A stretch of 64,000 nt of DNA from Macrotis lagotis. Its lineage: Eukaryota; Chordata; Mammalia; Peramelemorphia; Peramelidae. Made by a program: the position numbers and the translations under genes. The stretch spans positions 654,090,957 through 654,154,956 of the forward strand of contig NC_133666.1 in NCBI RefSeq assembly GCF_037893015.1. The letters are read 5' to 3'. The notes under the pieces are model-generated. The model made no database searches. It was not told the origin of the DNA and saw only the letters and a list, made by a program, of their open reading frames with translations. Shown here in pieces: positions 21,670 through 32,045 of the stretch; position 1 is the stretch's first letter, and each line of letters starts with the position of its first letter.

Positions 21670-22369
21670 TTTCCTATTACAGCATGCAGCCTGTACATAC
21701 AGGAAAAATTTTCCCTTTTAACAATTTGATGCACCAGTCTTATCACAGGCTGGTATGAACTCTCCCAGTAATTAGTCACCCATGAAGGGGTCAGAAAATT
21801 AAATTCCTCAGATGAGGAAGGATAAGGAGAAATAGGTTCAATTCAAAACCGATTCTTTATCTTTCATGATTGAAGAATAAGAATTGCATGCTTGTGGAAA
21901 TGGGGCAGTGAGGAATAGATGGTCTTATTCAACCATAGGCAGCCAATATGGGGTAACAACAGGGTAAATCTCATGCTGAATCTCACTTAGGCAAACTATT
22001 AAAAGCAGAGAAAAGGTAAAATTGCACATTCAACTGAGAATGTCCAAAGTATATGACTGAATTTGAATCTTAGATAATTGTTTGAAGCAAATTTGGTCAA
22101 ATAAATACGAAACTTTTGAGCAGTTTTTATGCTAAAAACAGACATAAAGTACTAACACATAGGAAAAATGAATTATTGGTATTTTGAGGTAAGAATTTCA
22201 AGCCAAGACTGCTCCTTGTTAATATGTCCATACAATCTAGATTTCTAAAAAAAAAAAAAAAAAAAACAACCCATAACCCACATAAGAAACCACTTTTGTA
22301 GGGAATAATTAAAGAAAGAACTTAATAAAAAGAAGGGAGGAAAAGATTTAATTGAGTATATTTTACTTT
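21670..22369. other. Unclassified DNA between the ceramide synthase 3' end and the HAL1-like element
   Basis: A poly(A) run of about 20 lies near 22247-22266, but no element is recognised before it. Confidence 0.4.
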
Positions 22370-22482
22370 AAAATGGATGATAGTGACACATAGAGGGGCA
22401 GAGCCAAGATGGTGGCAGGAGAAGAGCCTCTCCTAGGTACTCTCTCCAAAATATTTGAAAAAATCTTAAAATTATGACTCTA

Positions 22483-22633
22483 GGGGTGGCTAGGTGGTGT
22501 AGTGGATAAAGCACTGGCCCTGAAGTCAGGAGTACCTGGGTTCAAATCTGGTCTCAGACACTTAATAATTACCTAGCTGTGTGGCCTTGGGCAAGCCACT
22601 TAACCCCATTTGCCTTGCAAAAACCTAAAAATA
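22483..22633 (+). mobile_element. Short tRNA-like SINE in the HAL1-like element
   Basis: A full copy with the perfect 15-bp duplication AAAATTATGACTCTA at 22468-22482 and 22634-22648. Confidence 0.95.
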
Positions 22634-23714
22634 AAAATTATGACTCTAACTAAATTTTCAAGAGACAGAATCCACAGAAAGATCCAGTGAGGCAATTCTC
22701 CAGCCCAAGGTAACCTGTAAAATAGTGGGAAAACTCTGTTCCATGGGGTTAGAGGGGCAGTCCCGCCAGAGTGAAGAAACGTTTCCTCAACACCAAAAGA
22801 ATAAAAAATTAGAAGAAAATGTGAAACATCTCATTGAAAAAAAACAACTGATCTGGAAAACAGATTCAGGAAAGATAATTTAAAAATTATTGGGATACCT
22901 GAAAGTCATGATCAGGAAAAGAGCCTTGACCTCATTTTTAAAGAATTACTACAGGAAAATTGCCCTGATATCCTAGAAGCAGAGGGCAAAATAGAAATTG
23001 AGAGAATCCACCAATCTCCCCTGGAAAGAGATGCCAAAAAAACAACCCACAGGAATATTATATCCAAGTTCTAGAATTCCCAAGTCAAAGAGAAAATATT
23101 ACAAGCAGCCAAAAGGACACAATTCAAATATTGTGGAGCTGCAGTCAGGATCACACAGGACTTAGCAGCAACTACATTAAGGGCTCACAGGGCTTGGAAT
23201 ATAATATTCTGGAAGGCAAAGGAGCTTGGAATGCAACCAAGAATCAACTACTCAGCAAAACTGAACATCCTTTTCCAGGGGAAAAGATGAACTTTCAATG
23301 AAACAAGGCAATTTCAAATGTTCCTGTTGAAATTACCAGAGCTGAATAGAAAGTTTGACCTTCAAATACAGGACTCGGATGAAGCATAGAGAGAGTAGAC
23401 AAGAAGGGTAAATTATGAGGAACTTAATGATAATGAACTGCATGTATTCCTGCATAGAAAAATGATACTGATAATACTCATATGAACCTTCTCCTTTAAA
23501 GGTAGAAGGAGCTGAAGATATATTGTTAAAATAGAGTCAATGGCTAAAAGGGAAATGTACTGGGAGTAAGAGAAAGGAGAGGTGGAATAGGCTAAGATAT
23601 TTCATATAAAAGATATTTTTATTTTTTTTTTGCAATGAGCTTTTGCAGTGATATGGAAGGAGGGAAGGCGAGGGGGAATGAGGGAGCCTTCACTCTCATC
23701 AGAATTGGCTCAGA

Positions 23715-23900
23715 GGGCGGGGGTGCGTTTCCCGCTGCCACCGCGGTCAAGGGGCCCGGGTCGCCAGCCGGGGTGGGCAACGGGGCCGAGCTGAGGTAAG
23801 CGCGGGCCGAGGCAGCGCCAGCGCCAGACAAGCAGGGCCCGGGCCGCACCGACCGCCGCCGCCAGGACCAGCCGCCGCATCGGCCCCCTCTCCCGCCCCG
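23715..23900 (+). promoter_or_regulatory. CpG-rich 5' UTR of the RANBP1 retrocopy, possible promoter
   Basis: This is the only CpG-dense stretch in the window, with many undecayed CG pairs in a G/C-rich background. It is the transcribed 5' end of the parent mRNA. It contains a donor-like GGTAAG at 23795. Retained CpGs suggest a recent arrival or an unmethylated state. Promoter activity is inference. Confidence 0.5.
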
Positions 23901-24551
23901 ATGGTGGCCGCCAAGGAAGCTCATGAGGAACACGACACGTCCACTGAGAACGTGGATGACTCAAACCATGATCCACAGTTTGAACCCATAGTGTCTCTTC
24001 CGGAGCAGGAAATTAAAACCCTGGAGGAAGATGAAGGAGAGCTCTTTAAGATGTTCCGATTTGCGTCTGAGAATGACCTTCCAGAATGGAAAGAGCGAGG
24101 GACGGGTGAGGTGAAGCTGCTGAAACACAAGGAGAAAGGCACGATTCACCTTCTCATGAGAAGGGACAAAACTCTGAAGATCTGTGCCAATCACTATATA
24201 ACGCCCTTGATGGAACTGAAGCCCAATGCAGGCAGTGACAGGGCCTGGGTCTGGAACACACACGCAGACTTTGCAGATGAAAGCCCCAAGCCGGAGCTGC
24301 TGGCCATTCGGTTCCTCAACGCAGAAAACGCCCAGAAGTTTAAGGCAAATTTTGAAGAATGCAGGCATGAGATAGAAGAGAGAGACAAGAAAGGAGCAGG
24401 CAAAGAAAGCACTGAAAAAGTGGTGGAAAAGCTCTCGGAGCTGACGGTGAAGGAGAAGGACAAGGAGAAAGAGGAGAAGGAAAGCAGCCAAGAGCCTAAG
24501 AGCCCCGAGGAGCCTGAGGAGACCAAGGGCCAGGACGTGTTACTGCAATAA
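23901..24551 (+). CDS. RANBP1: RANBP1-like Ran-binding protein (retrocopy ORF)
   Basis: RANBP1 binds Ran-GTP through its RanBD1 domain and, with RanGAP1, promotes GTP hydrolysis after nuclear export. This frame of 216 codons has no stop or frameshift. It begins [17 protein letters not shown] and keeps '[19 protein letters not shown]', '[11 protein letters not shown]', 'LLKHKEKG', '[17 protein letters not shown]', '[14 protein letters not shown]' and '[16 protein letters not shown]'. The leucine-rich export signal region ([25 protein letters not shown] in human) is also present. One clear departure is that FKM joins directly to FRFASEN, so the four residues RAKL of the first RanBD1 strand are missing in frame. 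The C-terminal tail is Glu/Lys-rich and about 15 residues longer than in human. The start is ATG after GCCCCG, at the position of the parent start. Whether it is expressed is unknown. Confidence 0.88.
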   Translation: MVAAKEAHEEHDTSTENVDDSNHDPQFEPIVSLPEQEIKTLEEDEGELFKMFRFASENDLPEWKERGTGEVKLLKHKEKGTIHLLMRRDKTLKICANHYITPLMELKPNAGSDRAWVWNTHADFADESPKPELLAIRFLNAENAQKFKANFEECRHEIEERDKKGAGKESTEKVVEKLSELTVKEKDKEKEEKESSQEPKSPEEPEETKGQDVLLQ

Positions 24552-24766
24552 ATCATCTCGCGGGCCTCACCTTCTTTCCTTTTATTTTCTTTATTTTGTT
24601 TCGTTTTGTTGTGTTTTTTTTTACAAGGGACTTTATATAAAGAACTGAATTCCAGCCTCCAGGTTGTTTTCTAAGTTTTTACCCTTTGGAAGATGTCATA
24701 TGTACGGCACTCATAACATTCTTTTCCATAGTGGAAACACTTATTTATAGTACATCCAAAAGAGTG

Positions 24767-24772
24767 AATAAA
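24767..24772 (+). promoter_or_regulatory. Proximal poly(A) signal inherited from RANBP1
   Basis: AATAAA lies 215 bases after the stop. It is probably the usual signal of the parent gene, but the retrocopied transcript ran on to the distal site. Confidence 0.5.
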
Positions 24773-25154
24773 CCACATTTGAACGCTGTATCCAAGGACA
24801 GGACTGAGTTTTATATGTTTACCTGCACACATTGATGACTGTAAACCCTGGCATTGGTTGTTGTTGGGTGCCTTTGTCTTTGTGTTGGTGATGTAGGGTT
24901 TTCTTGGAGGGTGCATCTTTAAGTTGGATGGTGTCATTAGGAATGCTCCCCACCCTTCGCAGTAGATGCTTCTCCATTTGTGATGTACCAGCTAGCCCAG
25001 CCCAGTTGCAGAATTATTTCCTGGGGCACAATTGGCATAGCTTGAGTGATTGAGTCTTTCTGGGTAACCATGGAGTAGGGCGCTGTGCTCTATATACCTT
25101 AGTGTTGTGACCTTGGCCAGCCCCAGGATCTAGGGGAAGCTGGTGGAAGCAGCA

Positions 25155-25156
<2 letters not shown>

Positions 25157-25200
<44 letters not shown>
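25157..25200 (+). repeat. (TG)n microsatellite in the retrocopy 3' UTR
   Basis: 22 TG units. The open frames of repeated Cys-Val or Thr-His over it are artefacts. Confidence 0.97.
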
Positions 25201-25201
<1 letters not shown>

Positions 25202-26795
25202 ATGGCCTTTATAGGCCCTGGCTTTGGGAGTGGATACAGGGGCCAGGCTGGGGTCCTTCCCCTGATCCTCCTCTGTAAGCTGTGCCTCCCTGTTTCACCT
25301 TTCTGGCATGGGTGTCCTCCCCACACCTTGTGTAATGGGTTAGCACATGAGTCAAGGTGGCACAGGGGCTGTAGGGTGAGGCCTGAGTTCCATCCCAGCT
25401 CAGCTGGGGGCCTTGGTGATAGATGGGCGACACCTGGAGTCACCAGCCTCTGGTGGGAGGCCTGGTGACTGTTCCCCTAGGTGGTGGCACTACCCAGAGG
25501 GTTTTCAGGCCAGTGCTAGCCTCTTGGCCTCTATCCTTTAGATGTGTGTTGGGTCCTGGGTGCCACCAGGGGGTCAGCTGTCTGCACCCCCAGAAGTGAA
25601 GAATACCTCAAGGAAGTCATCATGTGCATGTGGCTGTGCTGTGTGCCCCTGCCCGCTCCCCCTTTCTCTCTGGCTGCTCAGCTGGGGCCCTTGTGTCCTG
25701 TCTTAAGTTTTGCTCTATTCTCTTAAGTTTTAAGCCAAGAACTTTGAGCTTGCTTAAAATGAAAGGCCCTCCCATAGGGAGGATGGTTTTACAATTTTAA
25801 ATGCTGAAGGTTTTGTTTTTTTAAAACATTTCATTCTGCCATAAGCTTGAGAAATGATGACTATCTGTGTCACCAGTGAGAACAGAGAGCCACCCAGGCT
25901 GGAGTTTTATTTCCACTATTCACTGTGAGTGTTGGAAAGCAACATAAACGGTTGAAAAGCGTTATTAGCCTCTAGTGTTTCTTAGTAGTAATAGGTAAAA
26001 GAACTTACTTCAGTGCGGTTTTTAATCTTGGCAGGTTCCCTTCAATTGTTTTCTTTACCACCCACCAAAGGTGCTTTATTTAAAACAAAACAAAGAAAGC
26101 ATGTCCGTCTCAGTCTCACTTGCTGAAGGTCCTTACTTAGCATCCTCCATCAATTCACCCATGTTTATGATGTCCCACTCTAGATGTTCACGTTCCGACT
26201 TGGTGTTTTCCCTATTTGGGTCTGTGTCTGTCCATTTAAGAATACCAGCCCCTGGCCCCTTCTCAGGGGAGCACCCTTCCAAAGGAAGGGCAATGTGTTA
26301 AAGGAGAAATACACACTGACTAACCAGAAACCTTCTCCAGCCGATAAACTTGTCTTCTCATTGCCCTTTGGTCTTGTGAATCCTTGTGACTCAGACTGTG
26401 ACCAGTGAGGCCAGGAAAGAGAAGGAGGTTGTGAAAGACCCCTTCAAAAAGCCGATGTGGGCATAAATAAAGCATTAAGCAATTGCACACGAAATCAAAT
26501 GATCTGTTATGCTCTCTGGTGTCGATCGATACAATGGCAACTGTACTCCATGAATGTTTGTTGGCTTTGATTTCTTCCTGCGTTGTCCCCACTAGAGTGA
26601 TAGTTTTGGGGGAACAGGAAGGTATGTTTTTAAATGCTTTCATTGAAGTTAATGTATGTAAAAGGGGATGTATGTCCCCATGATGCTTTCCCATTGAAGG
26701 GTGAAGCCAGGGAGGGGTGTGGGGTAGAAACATGCCAGGCACTCTCCCCCTTCCAAAAAGAGATCTTGTCTCACTCTGTAATTGTTTTGTGTTCC

Positions 26796-26801
26796 AATAA
26801 A
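26796..26801 (+). promoter_or_regulatory. Distal poly(A) signal of the retrocopy
   Basis: AATAAA, 14 bases before the A tract, is the cleavage signal used by the source transcript. Confidence 0.85.
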
Positions 26802-26984
26802 GTGCCACTTAATGTAAAAAAAAAATGGCTCAGAAAGGAAAGAGCATACACACTCAATAGGGTATAGACATCTAGAGAAAAAAAAAAAGGAGAGTGGGGA
26901 AGGGGGAAGGGGGGGGGATGCGAGTGACAGAGGAGAGAGTAGACCATAGTCACATATAACACATTTTCTTTTTTACTTTTTGCA

Positions 26985-27118
26985 AGGGGATAGGATTGGG
27001 TGGACTATCCAGGACCACGGGGCCAGGTGGTTGCTGGGTCTCTGGGGTGGTATGGGAGCTTGGGGTCTCTTGGCCCCAGGGCTGGTGCTCTGTCCTGTGC
27101 ACCGCTCAGCTACCCTAC
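26985..27118 (-). repeat. Antisense SINE built into the HAL1-like family
   Basis: It has a recognisable but diverged reverse complement of the common SINE (TTTTTGCAAGGGGATAGGAT ... GCTCAGCTACCCTACAG). The same insert lies at the same relative place in the second copy (40010-40152), so it was present in their common source. Confidence 0.75.
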
Positions 27119-27412
27119 AGCACATTTTAAAAGAGGGACAGAGTGAAAGGAGAGAGAAAATACAATAGACGGTAATGGGGAGGAATGGATGGAGAGAATT
27201 ACAATCAGCAACAGCAACAGTGGAAAAATACGGAAGTAACTTCTGTGATGGACTTATTATAAAGAATGTGATCCATCCAAGACAGAGTTGATGATATCAG
27301 AACACAGACTGAAACACATTTTTTCTCTTTATTTACTTTGTTTCTCATGAGGTTTTATATTTTTGTGGGGGTGGAGGTATTATGTTTACTCTTAAACAAG
27401 AATTATTTTGGG

Positions 27413-27557
27413 GGTGGCTAGGTGATGCAGTGGATAGAGCACTGGCCCTGGAGTCAGGAGTACCTGAGTTCAAATCCATCCTCAGATGCTTAATAATTGT
27501 GGCCTTGGGCAAGCCACTTAACCCCATATCCTTGAAAAAAACTAAAAGAAATAAAAA
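27413..27557 (+). mobile_element. Short tRNA-like SINE
   Basis: It is flanked by AGAATTATTTTGG (27400-27412) and AGAATATTTTGG (27558-27569), a near-perfect duplication. The copy lacks a few bases (CCTAGCTGT) after 'taataattgtgg'. It is absent from the sister element. Confidence 0.9.
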
Positions 27558-28109
27558 AGAATATTTTGGTAATGTATAAGTAGAGTCATATTAACCAAAA
27601 AAAAGAAAAGAAACCAGGAGGAAGGGATGGGAACTCAGGGAAGCGTGAAAGGATTTGCATGAACTGCAAGTGCATGAGCAAGATGAGCACAGCCAGAGAG
27701 ACAGCATAGATCCTAACAGCAACATGGGGGCAATCATCATCCTTGATGGACTTACTCATTCCATCAGTGCAACAATCAGGGACAGTTTGGGGCTATCTGC
27801 GATGGAGAATACCATCTATATCCAGAGAAAGAATTATAGAGTTTGAACAAAGACCAAAGACTATTACCTTCAATTCAGAAAAAAAAAACATTATCTTATT
27901 ATGTAATTTTGTTATCTCTTATACTTTATTTTTTCATTAAAGATATGATTTCTCTCTGATCATATTCAACTTAGATCATTATATACCATGGAAACAATGT
28001 AAAGACTAACAGACTGCCTTCTATGGGGAGGGAAGCAAGAATGGGGTAAATTTTAAAACTCAAAATAAATAAAATCTTTCATTGAAAAAATAAAACAAAA
28101 TGGATGATA

Positions 28110-29054
28110 ATACTAACTTGTTTTGGAGGGAGAAAGTTGTAAAGGCCTCTTAAGTTATCCTTATCTGTGAAGTTTTTAGAATTTTTTTGATTCATGCAAG
28201 GTCATAAGATCTTATCCATGCTGATAGTATTTTATAAAATGCTAAAATGATGAAATTTAAGAAACTAGAACCACTCCTATTTGAAGTGGAAGGGACTTAT
28301 AAGTTTGCTTATACTACAGAGTGAGTTTCATGTGAAATATTTGACTATCACTTGTGAAAATTATGACATTTTATCAGTTAATGGACAATATGTATTGAAT
28401 TTCGTCTTTCAACCAATATAGTAATAATAGACCTTAGATTCAAAATTTTCATTTTGCCTCATGAGTAAAGAGGCAATCCAGATGGGAGGTTTACTATAAT
28501 CAACATTTTTCTGGAGTTTTAAGGCAACTCTCATGTATTTGCCATGTGTGAAACTCTAGTGTGATGTTCTTAATTTATAAATGAAGGATAAATGAAGAGT
28601 TATTATATGTGCTCATTGTTAGCCATTACTTCAACGTAAGAAAGTTAATAATAAAACAATAGCCCTAACTTATTTTAGTGAAATTTTGTTACATAAAGAA
28701 AATGTTCTTTGGGACTATAATGTGGTACTGTTCTGAGTTTTTACTTCAGATATGATTGTCTGAATTGGCATTAAGTCAATAGTTCACTGTTCAAGGGAAA
28801 TGCTGCACCTGGGAAAGGTGAGAGGGTCAAATTTGCATGGGCAAGGTAGCATCCTCACTTTCTCCATTGTGCTATTTCCTTTATGAACAGGAAATTTTCC
28901 CATTTGGTTAATTATAAACCAGGACTTGGTACCCTGTGAATAATGTAGAATTTTTCTATATGATTTGCAGGCAATTATGACTACTTGGAACTAAACAGAG
29001 CTAAGGGAGATTTTTTCCCCTATTATGGATTATGTTAGATAATTCTATGCCCTT
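28110..29054. other. Unclassified DNA
   Basis: About 0.95 kb without a recognisable gene or repeat. Confidence 0.45.
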
Positions 29055-29064
29055 GAAGGGACAA

Positions 29065-29777
29065 AATTTTTTCATTTTAAAGATTTTATTTATTTTAAGT
29101 TTTACAATTTTTCCCCTAAGCTTGTTTCCCTCCCACCCACCCCCACAGAAAGCAATTTGCCAGTCTTTACACTGTTTCTATGGTATACATTGTTCCAAAT
29201 TGAATGTGATGACAGAGAAATCATATCCTTAAGGAAGAAAAACAAAGTATAAGACATAGCAAGATTACATAATAATATCAGGGTTTTTTTCTAAATTAAA
29301 AGTAATAATAAAAAAAGCAATAGTCCTTGGTTCAAACTCCACAATTCTTTCTCTGGATAGAGATGGTATTCTCCATTGCAGATAGCCCAAAATTGTGCCT
29401 GATAGTTGCACTAATGGAATGAGCAAGTCCATCAAGGTTGATCATCGCCCCCATGTTGCTGTTAGAATATACAATGTTTTTCTGGTTCTGCTCATCTCTC
29501 TCAGCTTCAGTTCATGCAAATCCCTCCAGGCTTCCCTGAATTCCCATCCCTCCTGGATTCTAATAGAACAATAGTGTTCCATGACATACACATACCACAG
29601 TTTGTTAGACTATTCCCCAATTGAAGTACATTTACTTGATTTCCAGTTCTTTGCCACCACAAACAGGGTTGCTATTAATATATTTTTGTACAAGTGATGT
29701 TTTTGCCCTTTTTCATCTTCTCTTCAGGGTATAGACCCAGTAGCAGTATTGCTGGATCAAAGGGTATGCACATTTTT
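29065..29777 (-). mobile_element. 5'-truncated L1 3' end, antisense
   Basis: Same 3' segment as 8309-9038 (T-rich tail, 'aatttgccagtctttacactgtttc', 'gtatagacccagtagcagtattgctggatcaaaggg'). Duplication GAAGGGACAA at 29055-29064 and GAAAGGACAA at 29778-29787. The coding part is broken. Confidence 0.88.
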
Positions 29778-29787
29778 GAAAGGACAA

Positions 29788-30322
29788 TCTTGATAAAGTC
29801 ATAATCATGTCTCTCCTTTTTCTTTTCATAGCAAATTTCTATTACCAGTGTAGATGAGCAGTGGAAGTTTTGTCATCACAATAGTAAATCTGTTTACTAG
29901 CATATTAATACTAAAATACCTGAAACACTATAATAAGATGCAAACATGAAAGACCTTAAGCTATTTTTTTAATCTGAATTTGTGGTCAATTCCATATACT
30001 GAATCAACTAAGCAAACAAGTTCTTAGGCTTGCCATTCCCTCCTTAATAGTTATATATTCATGTAAAAGATTGTTTCCTTGAAGTATCTCTTTCTCCCAG
30101 GATGTTATGAAGAAAATATATTTATCCTCAAAAAAGAGATAAGAGAAAAATATAAAGTGCTTTTAAATTTTATGGAAGTAGTAAACTTAAGGAAAACAAT
30201 AAGATTAAATTGTTTGAAATCAAACTTCTAGGATGCCATATAAATGATTGACTTTCAAATGTTTTTAATGAATGTATAGGCTTTAAGTATGTTCTAATAA
30301 TCAGTTCTAAAACTGGATTAAA
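29788..30322. other. Unclassified DNA
   Basis: No gene or named repeat is recognised. Confidence 0.4.
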
Positions 30323-30333
30323 TATTTTACATA

Positions 30334-30886
30334 TTTACAATTGGGGAATGGCCTAACAAACTGTGGTATATGTATGTGATGGAACACTATTGTTCTATTA
30401 GAAACCAGGAGGGATGGGAATTCAGGGAAGCCTGGAGGGATTTGCATGAACTGACGCTGAGAGAGATGAGCAGAACCAGAACATTGCATACCCTAACAGC
30501 AGAATTGGGATGATGCTCAAACTTAATGGACTTGCTCATTTCATCAGTGCAACAGTCAAGCACAATTCTGGGCCATCCGCAATGGAGAATGCCATCTGTA
30601 TCCAGAGAAAGAACTGTGGAATTTGAACAAAGACCAAAGACTATTACCTTTAATTTAAAAAAAAAAAACATTATCTTATTATGTAATTTTGCTATCCCTT
30701 ATATTTTTTCCTTAAAGATATGATTTCTCTCTCAACACATTCAATTTAGATCAATGTATAACTTGGAAACAATATAAAGACTAAAAAATTGCCTTCTGTG
30801 GGGAGTGGAGGGAGGGAAGCAAGATTGAGGGAAAATTGTAAAATTCAAAAATAAATAAATTTTTAAAGAAGATTTTACAAAAAAAG
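30334..30886 (+). mobile_element. 5'-truncated L1 3' end, sense
   Basis: It starts 'tttacaattggggaatggcctaacaaac' and runs through 'catcagtgcaacagtcaagcacaattctgg' to 'aaaataaataaat' plus an A-rich tail. Likely duplication ATTTTACATAT (30323-30333) and ATTTCACATAT (30887-30897). Confidence 0.88.
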
Positions 30887-30931
30887 ATTTCACATATAAG
30901 ATAATGCAAAAATTTTCAAATTTCTTTTTTT

Positions 30932-30975
30932 CCTATTTTGAAATAGGGATTTCATATTTCCTATTTTGAAATAGG
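30932..30975 (+). repeat. Tandem pair of perfect small hairpins
   Basis: CCTATTTTGAAATAGG (7-bp stem, TG between the arms) occurs at 30932-30947 and again at 30960-30975, 28 bases apart. A 28-bp tandem duplication explains it. Confidence 0.8.
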
Positions 30976-30979
30976 AATC

Positions 30980-31635
30980 TGATAATATTAAAGGATGGAA
31001 TCACTTATTTTTCAAGTCAGAGCTTTTATTCTTTGGTCTCTAGATGACATTGTCCATATCAAATAGAGGGCTTGGGTAAAAAACAGGAAGAGAAAATGCA
31101 ATGTACAAACTGAATTTCTTTAAATTAGGGGTTCCTAATTTATAGCTCTGTATAAATAGGATTAGATCACAAGTTGTGAACAGATTTTTGTCCCTTGAAC
31201 TGTCACATTGAATTGTCTGAATTTGTGGTGAATTGAATTGAATTGTCACATTGTACTAAACTAAACTGTCTTATCACTAGCAGTATTACCTAGAGAATCT
31301 CCATAAGTAACCTGAACCTGAAGATAGTCATGGAAATACCTTCACAGACTGTCCTAATCCCTGAATAGCTATTTGAAATATGGATAGGAAATGCTTATCA
31401 TACTCCTGAAGATCATGGACAGTGCTAAAGGACTTGACTCCACTAACACTGCAGCTATATTTGGCTCCTTTATTCATCCTATTATAATTTTGCTTGCTTT
31501 ATTAGTTTCTGCTTGCACTAATACCAATTTGAGAACCCAAACTCTTGTATTGAAAATCTGTTGGTCATGGTTTGTCAAAAGAATTCATGTAGAGGTCTCC
31601 AGCTACCTATCTTGTTGACAGTTTAACTCCTCATG
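30980..31635. other. Unclassified DNA
   Basis: A 75-codon frame at 31391-31618 has a hydrophobic stretch (IIILLALLVSAC), but its family is not recognised and it is not called as a gene. GAATT-rich short tandem repeats lie near 31208-31250. Confidence 0.35.
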
Positions 31636-32045
31636 GAAGATTATCTCTGCCCTTCTATTCATCTTAATTTGTTCAGAAGCCCTACTTTCTTCCTTCTTCC
31701 AAATTCCATTATTCCACTCTTGCCATCTCTTCCTCAGTTCCTTTCTGTCTGTCTCTTCCAATCAATTGTCAAATCTTATAGGTTTTCTCTTCCTATCTCT
31801 CACATCCAATCCTTTATGTTCACTCTTTGGTACCAATTTAGGTCATGTCCTCCTTATTCCTTACCTCCTAATTGGTGTCTCTGCCTCAACTCTTTCTCCA
31901 CTCCAACTATCCTACACACTGTTTCCAAAGTAACTTTCCTTAAGTAAAGATTTTGCATATTACTCTCCTACCTAATCAATATCATGGTTTGCTATTGTTT
32001 CTAGGATAAAATAGAAATTATTCTATTTAGCTTTTAAAGAGCCAT
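31636..32045 (+). mobile_element. L2-clade LINE fragment, 3' part of ORF
   Basis: The order matches the other L2 copies: 'ttgtcaaatcttataggttttctc', 'caatcctttatgttcactc', 'ttaggtcatgtcctcc' and 'ggataaaatagaaattattctattta'. The 104-codon frame at 31633-31947 is LINE sequence. Confidence 0.55.

Larger units (their letters stand above)
23715..26825 (+). other. RANBP1 processed retrocopy, complete with UTRs and poly(A) tail
   Basis: An intronless cDNA-like copy of RANBP1 mRNA: 186-nt CpG-rich 5' UTR, open 216-codon frame, 2.26-kb 3' UTR, AATAAA at 26796 and a run of A from 26816. TGGCTCAGA occurs at 23706-23714 and 26826-26834 as the target-site duplication, as expected of L1-mediated retroposition. 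The related element at 37523-41017 has the same flanks joined without the insert (CATCAGAGGTGGCTAGGAGA near 39847-39866), so the empty site is visible. The copy used a distal poly(A) site, since an AATAAA at 24767 was passed. It lies 2.6 kb after the ceramide synthase stop on the same strand. Confidence 0.93.
22383..28096 (+). mobile_element. HAL1-like L1 derivative with nested insertions
   Basis: The perfect 13-bp duplication AAAATGGATGATA at 22370-22382 and 28097-28109 encloses the whole unit. Inside are an L1-type start (GGGCAGAGCCAAGATGG), a partial ORF1 (22793-23300: LENRF coiled-coil end, then 'RIHQSPLERD' and 'LQAAKRTQFKYCGA'), about 1 kb of sequence that is not ORF2, and an L1 3' tail (27612-28096) ending 'aaataaaatctttcattgaaaaaa'. 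Removing the RANBP1 retrocopy and two young SINEs leaves about 2.3 kb. Compared with the copy at 37523, about 1.0 kb (rest of the 5' UTR and ORF1 start) is deleted near 22790. The architecture fits half-L1 (HAL1) elements, known in opossum and eutherians to lack ORF2. It is non-coding now. Confidence 0.85.

Noticed and set aside
23790-23805. GGTAAG in the RANBP1 copy 5' UTR as a used splice donor
   Set aside because: No matching acceptor lies before the ATG, and the copy is intronless. It is probably ordinary 5' UTR sequence.
23961-24556. Long minus-strand frames across the RANBP1 copy
   Set aside because: They are shadows of a G/A-rich coding strand with no stop in the opposite frames. RANBP1 on the plus strand explains the sequence.
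25099-25468. Frames over 100 codons at the TG microsatellite
   Set aside because: Created by the repeat, which lacks stops in several frames. They are in the retrocopy 3' UTR.
31391-31618. Hydrophobic 75-codon frame considered as a membrane protein or an old envelope remnant
   Set aside because: No conserved motif and no flanking element were recognised, so the evidence is too weak for any call.
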